NCBI RefSeq assembly: GCF_000299935.1 | Contig: NZ_AMRL01000030.1 | Span: 1 to 36,327, forward strand | DNA: 36,327 nucleotides | Direction of reading: 5' to 3' | From: Oceanibaculum indicum P24 | GTDB lineage: Bacteria > Pseudomonadota > Alphaproteobacteria > Oceanibaculales > Oceanibaculaceae | Shown: positions 16,265 through 24,046 of the stretch, piece by piece | How positions within the stretch are numbered: the first letter of the stretch is position 1 | How the letters are laid out: every line of letters starts with the position of its first letter | Translations under genes and position numbers: made by a program | The notes under the pieces: generated by a model | The model's input: the letters and a program-made list of their open reading frames with translations, nothing else | Told to the model about the DNA's origin: nothing | The model's database searches: none

Positions 16265-17038
16265 ATGGGCAGGCTCGACGGCAAGGTTGCGCTGATCACC
16301 GGGGCGGCATCCGGTATCGGCCGGGCCATCGCAAGGCGCTTCGCCGCCGAAGGCGCATCCATCCTGATCGCCGACCTGTCCGAGACTGTCCGCGAGGGCG
16401 GGGAGCCAACCCGCGCGCTGATCGAAGCCGAAAGCCATCCGGTGCGCTTCGTCGCCACCGACGTGTCCGACGAGGCGCAGGCGCAGGCCGCCATTGATGC
16501 CGCCGTCAGCAGCTTCGGCCGGCTGGACATATTGGTGAACAACGCCGCCATCGGCACCGACACACCGCTGACCGAGACGCCGCTGGCGGACTGGAACCGC
16601 GTCATCGCGGTGAACCTGACCGGCCCGTTCCTGATGGCGCGCGCCGCCGTGCAGCAGATGCTGACGCAAGATATCGTTCAGGGCGTGCGCGGGCGGATCG
16701 TGAACATCACCTCGCAGCACGGCATGGTCGCCGCACCGAACGACATCGCCTATGGCGTCTCAAAATCCGGCCTCGTCTATATGACGCGCCAGATCGCCGT
16801 GGATTATGCGAAGCACCACATCCTGTGCAACGCCGTGGCACCCGGAAAAATCCTGACCGGCAAGACCGGCCGTGCCGTCGATCCCGCCATCCTCGCTTAT
16901 TCCGAATCGCGCACGCCGATGCCGCGCCTCGGCACGCCGGACGATGTGGCCGGGGCGGCACTTTTCCTCGCCTCCGACGATGCCAGCTTCATCACCGGTG
17001 AGAATCTGATGGTCGATGGCGGCTGGATGGCTTTCTAG
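16265..17038 (+). CDS. Short-chain dehydrogenase/reductase, substrate unknown
   Basis: 257-residue classical SDR with TGAASGIG (12-19) for the dinucleotide, NNAAIG, and the Ser-Tyr-Lys catalytic set S150, Y163, K167 (in TSQHG and YGVSK). The C-terminus has ITGENLMVDGGWM. An Asp at the end of beta-strand 2 (LIADLSE) suggests NAD preference. It starts 11 nt after hldE with AGGAGA as ribosome binding site, so it is the last gene of the gmd operon. A role in sugar metabolism is suggested by position only. It converges on hicB with 3 nt between stops. Confidence 0.85.
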   Translation: MGRLDGKVALITGAASGIGRAIARRFAAEGASILIADLSETVREGGEPTRALIEAESHPVRFVATDVSDEAQAQAAIDAAVSSFGRLDILVNNAAIGTDTPLTETPLADWNRVIAVNLTGPFLMARAAVQQMLTQDIVQGVRGRIVNITSQHGMVAAPNDIAYGVSKSGLVYMTRQIAVDYAKHHILCNAVAPGKILTGKTGRAVDPAILAYSESRTPMPRLGTPDDVAGAALFLASDDASFITGENLMVDGGWMAF

Positions 17039-17041
17039 CCG

Positions 17042-17476
17042 TTAGCGCGCGAGAAAACTCGTCAGATCGGTCTGTGCCACGTCGATCCCCTTGCCGAGCG
17101 CCGCGAACGCCGCGTCGAACTGGTCAAGCTGGGTTGCATGGTTGGGATCGAACAGCCGGTCCACCTGCGTACGCTTCCAGCCGAGAAGCCGCATCAGATC
17201 GGCGCGCGTTTTCCCCTGCTCCCACAAGGTCCGGTAGAGCGTCACCTTGAGGGTCAGCAGAGTCGAGAGGGTCGCCTGCACGGCACCATCCGTGCCTTCC
17301 GGAACAGGTTCCCACGCATCGAGGCGCGCGGCGATCGCCTCCTCGATGGCGTTACGGGCTTGGCGTACCGCCGCCTCCGCCGTCTCGCCATAGCTTGTGA
17401 CCTCCGGAAGGTCCGGGCAGGTGGCGAGCAAGGTGCCATTATCGTCCCTAGTCAGAACGACGGGATAAGTCAGCAT
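17042..17476 (-). CDS. hicB: HicB family antitoxin
   Basis: 144 residues. The N-terminal half has the HicB partial RNase H-like fold (YPVVLTRDDNGTLLATCPDLPEV, TSYGETAEAAVRQARNAIEEAI). The C-terminal half looks like an HTH DNA-binding domain (KTRADLMRLLGWKRTQVDRL). It neutralises HicA and should repress its own operon. Its ATG overlaps the hicA stop as TGATG. In this order the toxin gene comes first, which is common for hicAB. The pair is wedged between the gmd operon and the TRAP genes. Confidence 0.9.
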   Translation of the reverse strand: MLTYPVVLTRDDNGTLLATCPDLPEVTSYGETAEAAVRQARNAIEEAIAARLDAWEPVPEGTDGAVQATLSTLLTLKVTLYRTLWEQGKTRADLMRLLGWKRTQVDRLFDPNHATQLDQFDAAFAALGKGIDVAQTDLTSFLAR

Positions 17477-17664
17477 CAGATCAGTCCCAAATCGCGCTTA
17501 ATCTTGTTCACAAGGCCCGTTCCGAGTTCCTTGGCGGAGCCGTGCATCGGCAATTGAGTCTTCCTGTCACCGAGACGGACCGTCAGATGACCGGAACCGC
17601 CTTTGTGACTGGCGAAGGTGCATCCCTGCTTTTTCAGCCAGCGCTTCAGTTCCTTCGCATTCAT
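17476..17664 (-). CDS. hicA: HicA family toxin (mRNA interferase)
   Basis: 62-residue basic protein with the HicA double-stranded RNA-binding-like fold: MNAKELKRWLKKQGC, then the His-containing segment SHKGGSGHLTVRL (H26 is the likely active-site His) and a C-terminal KELGTGLVNKIKRDLGL. HicA toxins cut mRNA and stop growth. The usual motif is GSHH; here it is GSGH, with the second His kept. The start is ATG at 17664, shortly after the promoter and operator. It looks intact. Confidence 0.92.
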   Translation of the reverse strand: MNAKELKRWLKKQGCTFASHKGGSGHLTVRLGDRKTQLPMHGSAKELGTGLVNKIKRDLGLI

Positions 17665-17677
17665 GCCATAGGATACT

Positions 17678-17711
17678 CCACAGATATGTGGAACGCCAGC
17701 CTACTGGTCAA
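17678..17711 (-). promoter_or_regulatory. hicAB promoter with probable HicB operator
   Basis: On the minus strand: TTGACC (17706-17711), 17 nt, CATATC (17683-17688). The palindrome CCACA-TATC-TGTGG (17678-17691) covers the -10. HicB proteins with an HTH domain commonly repress by binding such a site, so this is the likely autoregulatory operator. Confidence 0.55.
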
Positions 17712-17835
17712 GCTGCTAATTTGTGCAGCGCAGCAGCGGACTGCCCACGCTTTCAGCGCGCCGGGCCGTCCGTGAAACCGCATCGCGCGGCAGTGAAATT
17801 CCCATAACCACCTGATCCCCTGTCCTTTTGGCCGC

Positions 17836-17846
17836 TGGTCCTACCA
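17836..17846 (+). promoter_or_regulatory. TGGT-N3-ACCA operator upstream of dctP
   Basis: TGGTCCTACCA, extended by one more matching pair to CTGGTCCTACCAG. It has the same half-sites and spacing as the operator on the glcD promoter at 8001-8011. It lies in the 17 nt between TTGGCC (17829-17834) and a weak CATGCA (17852-17857). The site is 82 nt before the dctP ATG. It is a likely target for a FadR-type GntR repressor. Confidence 0.6.
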
Positions 17847-17928
17847 GTGGCATGCACCGTGCAATTCCGGCGGCGAGGCCTCGGCACGAGGCTCCCAAGC
17901 AGAACAAGCGGACAGAGGAGTATTTCAC

Positions 17929-19023
17929 ATGGAACGCCGTTCCTTCATGAAGGCCGGCCTTGCCGGCACTGTTGGCGCGACTGCCGCGCTGGCCGCCCCG
18001 ACCGTCGCGCGGGCGCAGTCCACCATCACCTGGAAGATGACCAACGCCTACGGGCCGAACGCCCCCTTCTATGTCGTCGGCCCGGGCAGCCCGACCGACA
18101 TGGCGAAGAAGCTGGAGACGATGTCCGGCGGCCGGCTGAAGATCCAGCATTTCGCGGCGGGCGAGCTGATCCCGGCGCTGGAGGGCTTCGACGCCGTCGC
18201 CGCCGGCACGGTGGAGGCGAATGCCGCCAATTCCTATTTCTGGTCCGGCAAGGTGTTCGCCGCCCAGTATTTCACAACCGTTCCCTTCGGCATGAGCTTC
18301 CAGGGCCACATGGCCTGGCTGTATCACGGCGGCGGGCTGGAGCTGTGGCAGGAGGTCTACAAGCCGTTCAACCTCGTTGCCTTCCCGATGAACAATACCG
18401 GCGTGCAGATGACCGGCTGGTTCCGCAAGGAAGTGACCAGCGTCGATGACCTGAAGGGCCTGCGCATGCGCATTCCGGGCCTGGCCGGCAAGGTCTATGG
18501 CCAGCTGGGTGTCGATGCCCGACTGCTGCCCGGCGGCGAAATATTCCCGGCGCTGGAGCGCGGCGTGATCGACGCGGCGGAGTTCGTCGGTCCGTTCCAG
18601 GACCGCCGCCTCGGCCTGCAGAAGGCGGCCAAGTTCTACCACACCACCGGCTGGCACGAGCCCGCCACCACCGGCGAGCTGGTGATCGGCGCCGCTGCCT
18701 GGGAGAAGCTGCCGGCGGACCTGAAGGAGATGGTGAAGGTCGCCTCCATGGCCTGCGTGCTGGAAAGCCTGACCTGGAGCGAGGCGGTGAACGGCGAGGC
18801 CCTGACCGAGCTGGTGGAGAAGGATGGCGTGACCGCCAAGCCGCTGCCCGACGCGGTCATCGCGCGACTGAAGGAAGCCACCTATGACACGCTGGCGACC
18901 GAATCGGCGAAGGACCCGCTGACCAAGAAGGTCCATGACAGCTACATGGGCTTCAAGAAGAAGCACGATAAATGGGCGAAGCTGAGCGAGGGCGCGTTCC
19001 AGAGCGCCGCTCTCGGCAGCTGA
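17929..19023 (+). CDS. dctP: TRAP transporter substrate-binding protein, TakP/DctP type
   Basis: 364-residue periplasmic solute-binding protein. The N-terminus has a twin-arginine motif (RRSFMK) and an Ala-rich segment ending AxA at about 29, so Tat export is expected. The body resembles Rhodobacter TakP, which binds 2-oxoacids: NNTGVQMTGWFRKEV, LKGLRMRIPGLAGKVYGQLG, GGEIFPALERGVIDAAEFVG and GPFQDRRLG. The ligand is therefore probably a 2-oxo or 2-hydroxy monocarboxylate, but this is inference. It leads the dctPQM operon and shares an operator type with glcDEF. GAGGAG lies upstream of the ATG. Confidence 0.9.
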   Translation: MERRSFMKAGLAGTVGATAALAAPTVARAQSTITWKMTNAYGPNAPFYVVGPGSPTDMAKKLETMSGGRLKIQHFAAGELIPALEGFDAVAAGTVEANAANSYFWSGKVFAAQYFTTVPFGMSFQGHMAWLYHGGGLELWQEVYKPFNLVAFPMNNTGVQMTGWFRKEVTSVDDLKGLRMRIPGLAGKVYGQLGVDARLLPGGEIFPALERGVIDAAEFVGPFQDRRLGLQKAAKFYHTTGWHEPATTGELVIGAAAWEKLPADLKEMVKVASMACVLESLTWSEAVNGEALTELVEKDGVTAKPLPDAVIARLKEATYDTLATESAKDPLTKKVHDSYMGFKKKHDKWAKLSEGAFQSAALGS

Positions 19024-19028
19024 CACGC

Positions 19029-19535
19029 GTGAGCGCAATCGCGAAACTGGCCGGGCGGCTCGACCTTGTGGTCGAGCTGTTCGGCCGCCTCGCCGCCTGG
19101 ATCGGTGTCGCCCTGGTGCTGCTGGTGGCCGGCAATGTGCTGGTCCGCTATTTCCTGCATACCGGCGCCATCTGGCTGCAGGAGCTGGAGTGGCATCTGA
19201 TCGCGCCGATCGCGCTGTTCGGCATGTCCTATGCCCTGCTGCATGGCGAGGCGCTGCGCGTCGATGGCCTCTACCAGCGCTTTCCCGAACGCGTACGCCT
19301 TGCCATCGACATCGTCTCCGGCCTGGCCATGGCGCTGATCGCCGCCCTGCTGGTGAAGCTGTCCATCCCCTTCGTCCTGCAATCCTACGGCATGGGCGAA
19401 GGCTCGCCGAACCCGGACGGCATCCCGCACCGCTTCCTGCTGAAGGCGTTGATCCCGCTGGGCTTTGCCGTGCTGTTCGTGCAGGCAACGGCGGAGACGC
19501 TGAGGGCCATCCTGAAGCTTTTCCCTTCCCGCTGA
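19029..19535 (+). CDS. dctQ: TRAP transporter small membrane subunit
   Basis: 168 residues from GTG at 19029. The frame is open further upstream but that part overlaps dctP, so the GTG 5 nt after the dctP stop is chosen. Four hydrophobic segments are visible (about 19-38, 50-67, 91-113, 136-157), as expected for DctQ. LQELEWHLIAPIALFGMSYAL is the typical core. It pairs with the large subunit to form the sodium-dependent permease. It lies between dctP and dctM. Confidence 0.9.
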   Translation: MSAIAKLAGRLDLVVELFGRLAAWIGVALVLLVAGNVLVRYFLHTGAIWLQELEWHLIAPIALFGMSYALLHGEALRVDGLYQRFPERVRLAIDIVSGLAMALIAALLVKLSIPFVLQSYGMGEGSPNPDGIPHRFLLKALIPLGFAVLFVQATAETLRAILKLFPSR

Positions 19536-19548
19536 CCCGGTCTTTTCC

Positions 19549-20874
19549 ATGTCCCCGAACGAGATTCTGGCGATCCTGACGGTCGTCTCCTTCTTCACCA
19601 TGCTGATGGTGGGCGTGCCGGTCGCGGTCGGCCTCGCCGTCTCCGGCTTCGTGTTCGGCTACATCGGCTTCGGGCCGCTGCTGTTCAACCTGCTGCCGGC
19701 GCGCATCTTCGGCGTGGTCTCGAACTACACGCTGCTGGCCATCCCGCTGTTCGTCTTCATGGGGGTGATGCTGGAGAAATCGAAGCTGGCGGAAGAGCTG
19801 CTGGATGTGGTCGGCCATCTGTCCGGCTCGATGCGCGGCGGCATGGGTATCGCCATCGTGCTGGTCGGCGTTCTGATGGGCGCCTCCACCGGCATCGTTG
19901 GCGCCACCATCGTGACGCTGGGCCTGCTGACCCTGCCGGCGCTGCTGCGGCGCGGCTACGACAAGGGACTGGCCTGCGGCACGATCTGCGCCTCGGGCAC
20001 GCTGGGGCAGATCATCCCGCCCAGCCTGATCCTGCTGCTGCTGGCCGATATTCTGGGTGAATCCGTCGGCACCATGTTTGCCGCCGCGGTGTTTCCCGGC
20101 CTGATCCTGGCCGGGCTGTACGTCCTCTACATCCTGGCCACCGCCTATTTTCGGCCCAGCCATGCCCCGGCAATCTCCGCCGAGGAGCGTGCTGCCCTGC
20201 CACGCCGTCAGCTCTATGCCAAGCTGTTCAAGGTGGTGTTGCCGCCGCTGTTGCTGGTGGTCGCGGTGCTGGGGGCCATCATCGGCGGCGTCGCCGCACC
20301 GACCGAGGCGGCCTCGATGGGGGCACTGGGGGCGATCCTCGTCTGCGCTGTCTCCGGCAAGCTCTCCTACGCCCTGCTGCGCGACGCGGCGCGGGCCAGC
20401 CTGTCGATCTCCGGCATGGTGTTCCTGATCCTGATCCTGTCGCAGGTGTTCGGCCTCGCCTTCCGCGGGCTGGGCGGCGAGAAGCTGGTCGAGCATATGT
20501 TCGAATGGGCGCCCGGCGGCGTGACCGGCAGCCTGATCTTCCTGATGCTGCTGCTGTTCGTGCTGGGCTGTTTCCTGGAATGGATCGAGATCAGCTACAT
20601 CGCGGTGCCCCTGTTCCTGCCCTATTTCATCGCCCAGGACGTGAACCTGGTCTGGCTCGGCACGCTGATCTGCGTGAACCTTCAGACCAGCTTCCTGACA
20701 CCTCCCTTCGGCTGGGCGCTGTTCTTCCTCAAAGGCGTCGCCCCGCCCGGCGTGACCACCGGCGACATCTATCGCGGCGTGGTGCCCTTCGTGCTGCTGC
20801 AGATGATCGGCATCGCCATCGTGTTCCTGGTTCCCGGAACGGCGACCTGGCTGCCGGCGGCCATCGGCTGGTAG
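19549..20874 (+). CDS. dctM: TRAP transporter large permease subunit
   Basis: 441-residue multispanning membrane protein, the ion-coupled transport channel. Family landmarks are VGVPVAVGLAVSGFVFGYIG, LLAIPLFVFMGVMLEKS, MGASTGIVGATIVTLGLLTLPALL, the SGTLGQIIPPS loop, and AAPTEAASMGALGA. The C-terminal LQTSFLTPPFGWALFFLKGV matches the second ligand loop seen in DctM proteins. It is the last gene of the transporter operon, 13 nt after dctQ. Confidence 0.95.
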   Translation: MSPNEILAILTVVSFFTMLMVGVPVAVGLAVSGFVFGYIGFGPLLFNLLPARIFGVVSNYTLLAIPLFVFMGVMLEKSKLAEELLDVVGHLSGSMRGGMGIAIVLVGVLMGASTGIVGATIVTLGLLTLPALLRRGYDKGLACGTICASGTLGQIIPPSLILLLLADILGESVGTMFAAAVFPGLILAGLYVLYILATAYFRPSHAPAISAEERAALPRRQLYAKLFKVVLPPLLLVVAVLGAIIGGVAAPTEAASMGALGAILVCAVSGKLSYALLRDAARASLSISGMVFLILILSQVFGLAFRGLGGEKLVEHMFEWAPGGVTGSLIFLMLLLFVLGCFLEWIEISYIAVPLFLPYFIAQDVNLVWLGTLICVNLQTSFLTPPFGWALFFLKGVAPPGVTTGDIYRGVVPFVLLQMIGIAIVFLVPGTATWLPAAIGW

Positions 20875-20956
20875 CCGCCTGTTGTAGAGCCGCCCTCTTG
20901 TGGAGAAGGGGCCGGCATGCGATGTAAGAGCCTCCTGCCTTGAGAGACCCTTACCC

Positions 20957-21631
20957 ATGCTAGGCTTCGACTGGCTGACGCCAGATATGCTGAGCGCCTT
21001 CTTCCAGGTGCTGATGATCGATATCGTGCTGGCAGGCGACAATGCCATTGTCGTTGGCCTCGCCGCCGCCGGCCTGCCGAAGGACCAGCGGGTGAAAGTC
21101 ATCATGCTGGGCATCGCGGCGGCGACGGTGCTGCGCATCATCTTCGCGCTGATGACCACGCAGCTGATGCAGGTCATCGGCCTGCTGTTCGCCGGCGGCA
21201 TCCTGCTGCTGTGGGTATCCTGGAAGATGTGGCGCGAGCTGCGCGCCGGCCATGCGGCGGAGCAGGCGGCCGCCAACGCCGCCCTCGACAGCGCGGATGA
21301 GAGCTTCACCGACCCGGCCAGCAAGGCAGCACCCGAGCTGCCGCGCAAGACCTTCGCGCAGGCAGCGCTGCAGATCGTGCTGGCCGACGTCTCGATGTCG
21401 CTGGACAATGTGCTGGCTGTAGCCGGGGCGGCGCGCGAGCATCCGGAGGTGCTGGTGATCGGCCTCGTGCTGTCGGTCGCCTTCATGGGGCTGGCCGCCA
21501 GCCTGATCGCCAACCTGCTGAACCGCCACCGCTGGGTTGCCTATGTGGGCCTTGCCATCATCCTCTATGTGGCACTGGCGATGATCTATGAGGGGGGCCT
21601 GCAGATCATGGCGGCAGCCCAGACCCTGTAG
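20957..21631 (+). CDS. TerC family integral membrane protein
   Basis: 224 residues from ATG at 20957; the upstream frame extension lacks support. Several membrane segments are present, with the two family Asp-Asn motifs: VLAGDNAIVVGLA near the N-terminus and MSLDNVLAVAGAA in the second half. The acidic, Ala-rich loop between the halves (about 101-140) is probably cytoplasmic. TerC/YjbE proteins are linked to metal ion handling, notably manganese export, and to tellurite resistance. No yybP-ykoY riboswitch is recognised in the 82-nt upstream gap. Confidence 0.88.
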   Translation: MLGFDWLTPDMLSAFFQVLMIDIVLAGDNAIVVGLAAAGLPKDQRVKVIMLGIAAATVLRIIFALMTTQLMQVIGLLFAGGILLLWVSWKMWRELRAGHAAEQAAANAALDSADESFTDPASKAAPELPRKTFAQAALQIVLADVSMSLDNVLAVAGAAREHPEVLVIGLVLSVAFMGLAASLIANLLNRHRWVAYVGLAIILYVALAMIYEGGLQIMAAAQTL

Positions 21632-21700
21632 CCTAAGGCGCCTCGACAAAGCCACAGAAGCGCGCCAGTCTGGCGTAATGACAGCCAGCCGGGAACGCGC

Positions 21701-23053
21701 ATGACGAGGACACCGTCGCTTGGTGACGATGGCGGCTTCGAGTGGAAGCGCCTGGCGCAACAGGAGCTTGACCGGGCGCTTGACCTGCATGAGCAGTTCG
21801 TCGGCGGCCGCATGGGCGGGCAACGTGCCAATTTCCTGCTGCACGACCTGTCCTATCTGGATTTTTCCGGCCGTGACCTGTCCAATGCCGACCTGTCGGG
21901 CGCGCGGCTGCATCACGCCGTGCTGGAGGGCGCCACGCTGCGCGCGGCCAGCCTGTTCGGCGCCGATCTCACGCAGGCCAATCTGCGCGGCGCGGACCTC
22001 ACCCGCACCGACCTGCGCGGTGTGCATCTGCGCGGTGCCGACCTGACCAATGCCAACATGGTCGAATGCGACCTGCGCGACGGGCTGCTGATGCGCCCCG
22101 ACAAGAAGGGCAATCTGGTCGGCATCGGCCAGCATGCCCGCACCACCGATGTCGGCTCCGCGATCCTGGCCCGCGCCGACCTGTCGAACGCCAAGATGTC
22201 GAACGCCTTCATCGTGCAGACCGACCTGACCGACTGCATCCTGCGCAATGTGAAGCTGGTGCGCGCCGACCTCAGCAACTCCAACCTCACCGGCTCCATC
22301 CTGGAAGGGGCGGACCTGACGGAGGCGACCTTCGACGGCGCCGTGCTGCATGGCGCCATCCTGATCGGCGCCATCCTGAGTGAGACCTCCTTCGCCGGCG
22401 CGGATCTGGCGGGGGCTGTCTTCGGCACGGTCGATTACGGCTCAGCCAGCTTCCAGAACGCGCTGAAGCCGGTGCATTTCGACACGCTGGATATCACGCT
22501 GCAAACGCTGGTGCGCCAGCATGTGGACTGGATCAGGACCGCCGGGAAGAAGGGCCGCCGCGCCAACCTGACGCGCATCGACCTTTCCGGCATGAAGCTG
22601 GCAGAGCTGAACTTCTCCGCCGCGGCCTTCGAGTTCGCGGTGCTCGCCAGAACCGACCTGCAGAAATGCGAGCTGCTGATGGCCGATATGGGCTTCGCCG
22701 ACCTGCGCGGCGCGGATATCTCGCGCGCTGACCTGCGCGGGGTCAATCTGAAGCGCGCCAACCTGACCGGCGCCCGGCTGGTGGCCGCCAAGATGAACCC
22801 GGTGCCGATCTTCGGCGCGGTGACCCAGTTCTGGACCAGCCAGCTGGAGCACGCGAAGTTCGTCGAGGCGGACCTGTCGGGCATCGACATGCGCAAGGTG
22901 GTCGCCCGCAGCGCCAGCTTCGTGAAGGCGGTGCTGCGCAATGCCGATCTGTCGGGCGCTGACCTGCAGGATGCCGATTTCACCGAGGCCGATTTGCGCG
23001 GTGCCAATCTGGAAGGCTGCGATCTGCGCGGCGCCATTGGCATCCGGCAATGA
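21701..23053 (+). CDS. Pentapeptide-repeat protein
   Basis: 450 residues, mostly A(D/N)LxG-type repeats that form a right-handed beta-helix. Two repeat blocks are visible (about 45-255 and 285-448). Each block is preceded by a similar non-repeat segment: LHEQFVGGRMGGQRANF near the N-terminus and RQHVDWIRTAGKKGRRANL in the middle. This suggests an internal duplication. No signal peptide is seen, so it is probably cytoplasmic. Some such proteins protect DNA gyrase, but that cannot be concluded here. The stop overlaps mmcB as ATGA. Confidence 0.9.
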   Translation: MTRTPSLGDDGGFEWKRLAQQELDRALDLHEQFVGGRMGGQRANFLLHDLSYLDFSGRDLSNADLSGARLHHAVLEGATLRAASLFGADLTQANLRGADLTRTDLRGVHLRGADLTNANMVECDLRDGLLMRPDKKGNLVGIGQHARTTDVGSAILARADLSNAKMSNAFIVQTDLTDCILRNVKLVRADLSNSNLTGSILEGADLTEATFDGAVLHGAILIGAILSETSFAGADLAGAVFGTVDYGSASFQNALKPVHFDTLDITLQTLVRQHVDWIRTAGKKGRRANLTRIDLSGMKLAELNFSAAAFEFAVLARTDLQKCELLMADMGFADLRGADISRADLRGVNLKRANLTGARLVAAKMNPVPIFGAVTQFWTSQLEHAKFVEADLSGIDMRKVVARSASFVKAVLRNADLSGADLQDADFTEADLRGANLEGCDLRGAIGIRQ

Positions 23054-23514
23054 GCAGCCTGCCCGCCACCGTGCCCGCAATCGCGGCGTCGCCGCTTATC
23101 GCCAGCGATATCGTGCGCGGCACCTGCCGGCTGCTCGCCGCACACGGCCATGGCACGCTGACCGAGGTGACGCTGCGCACCGGCCGCCGGGTGGATGTGA
23201 TGGCGCTGGCGCCGGATGGCAGCATCACCGTGGTGGAGGTGAAATCCTCCGTGCAGGATTTCCGCAGCGACCGCAAATGGCGCGATTATCTGGAGTTCTG
23301 CGACCGGTTCTTCTTCGCCGTGGGGGAGGGGTTTCCGCACGACATCCTGCCGGACGAGCCAGGGCTGATCGTCGCTGACCGGTTCGGTGCGGCCATCCTG
23401 CGCGAGGCGCCGGAGGCACGGCTGGCGCCGGCGCGGCGCAAGGCACTGACCCTGAAATTCGCGCTGCTGGGCAGCCAGCGCCTGACCCGCACGCTCGATC
23501 CGGAAGCCTGCTGA
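23050..23514 (+). CDS. mmcB: MmcB family DNA repair protein (PD-(D/E)XK nuclease-like)
   Basis: 154 residues. The nuclease core is visible as RRVDVMAL (D49) followed by ITVVEVKSS (E63, K65), a PD-(D/E)XK arrangement, then FRSDRKWRDYLEFCDRFFFAV. In Caulobacter, mmcB belongs to the SOS regulon and helps survival after mitomycin C damage. That is family knowledge. No LexA box was recognised in the short upstream region, since the gene overlaps the pentapeptide-repeat gene and is likely co-transcribed with it. It converges on rpmB. Confidence 0.87.
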   Translation: MSSLPATVPAIAASPLIASDIVRGTCRLLAAHGHGTLTEVTLRTGRRVDVMALAPDGSITVVEVKSSVQDFRSDRKWRDYLEFCDRFFFAVGEGFPHDILPDEPGLIVADRFGAAILREAPEARLAPARRKALTLKFALLGSQRLTRTLDPEAC

Positions 23515-23528
23515 ACCCCAAAAGCAAA

Positions 23529-23550
23529 AGGCCCGCTTTTCAGCGGGCCT
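23529..23550 (-). terminator. Intrinsic terminator of rpmB, possibly bidirectional
   Basis: Stem AGGCCCGCT / AGCGGGCCT with a TTTC loop. On the minus strand it is followed by TTTTGCTTTT, so it mainly ends rpmB. It also lies just past mmcB on the plus strand, where the T tract is missing. Confidence 0.8.
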
Positions 23551-23575
23551 CTGCGTATCTCTGGAAGCGGCGCTA

Positions 23576-23869
23576 TCAGGCGGCCTGCTTCTTCTCCATC
23601 GCCTTCACCACGCGGCGCTTAAGCTGGCGCGCCTCGGTGGTCAGCGCGGCCACCCGGGTGTTCAGCAGATAGGCGTCGATGCCGCCATTCTTCTCGATGG
23701 TGCGGATCGCGTTGGTGCTGAGTCGCACGCGGACCATGCCGAGCACATCGGACAGCAGCGAGGTTTCCTGCAGGTTCGGCAGGAAACGGCGGCGGGTCTT
23801 GTTGTTGGCGTGGCTGACGTTGTTGCCGACCAGCACGCCCTTGCCGGTGATCGTGCAGCGTTTCGCCAT
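23576..23869 (-). CDS. rpmB: Ribosomal protein bL28
   Basis: 97-residue basic protein of the large ribosomal subunit. It begins [20 protein letters not shown], followed by [14 protein letters not shown] and [20 protein letters not shown]. These are standard L28 segments; the length with a C-terminal extension is typical of alphaproteobacteria. GGAGA lies 7 nt upstream of the ATG. It is a single-gene unit with its own promoter and terminator and is not joined to rpmG here. Confidence 0.97.
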   Translation of the reverse strand: MAKRCTITGKGVLVGNNVSHANNKTRRRFLPNLQETSLLSDVLGMVRVRLSTNAIRTIEKNGGIDAYLLNTRVAALTTEARQLKRRVVKAMEKKQAA

Positions 23870-23974
23870 GTCTCGTCTCCGAATTCCTATGGCAGGGCAA
23901 GCCCTGACGGTTGAGCGGGCTTCTGGCCCAGAAAATAGCGTACCCAGCCGGCAATCCGGCTCAGGAGAGCGCGG

Positions 23975-24003
23975 TTTGTAGCCGCTCCCGCCCGCCCCGT
24001 CAA
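23975..24003 (-). promoter_or_regulatory. Strong promoter for rpmB
   Basis: On the minus strand: TTGACG, 17 nt G-rich spacer, TACAAA. The predicted leader is about 100 nt. The GC-rich spacer and downstream region resemble stringently controlled ribosomal promoters, which is inference. Confidence 0.65.
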
Positions 24004-24046
24004 GCCATCCGGGACGGAATCTTTCCCAAATTTCTTTTAGACCGGC

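Noticed and set aside
20875-20956. yybP-ykoY manganese riboswitch before the TerC gene
   Set aside because: The gap is too short and the conserved loop sequences are not seen.
17716-21513. Open frame of over 1200 codons opposite the TRAP and terC genes
   Set aside because: Same antisense artefact; it runs across several real genes and has no recognisable domain.
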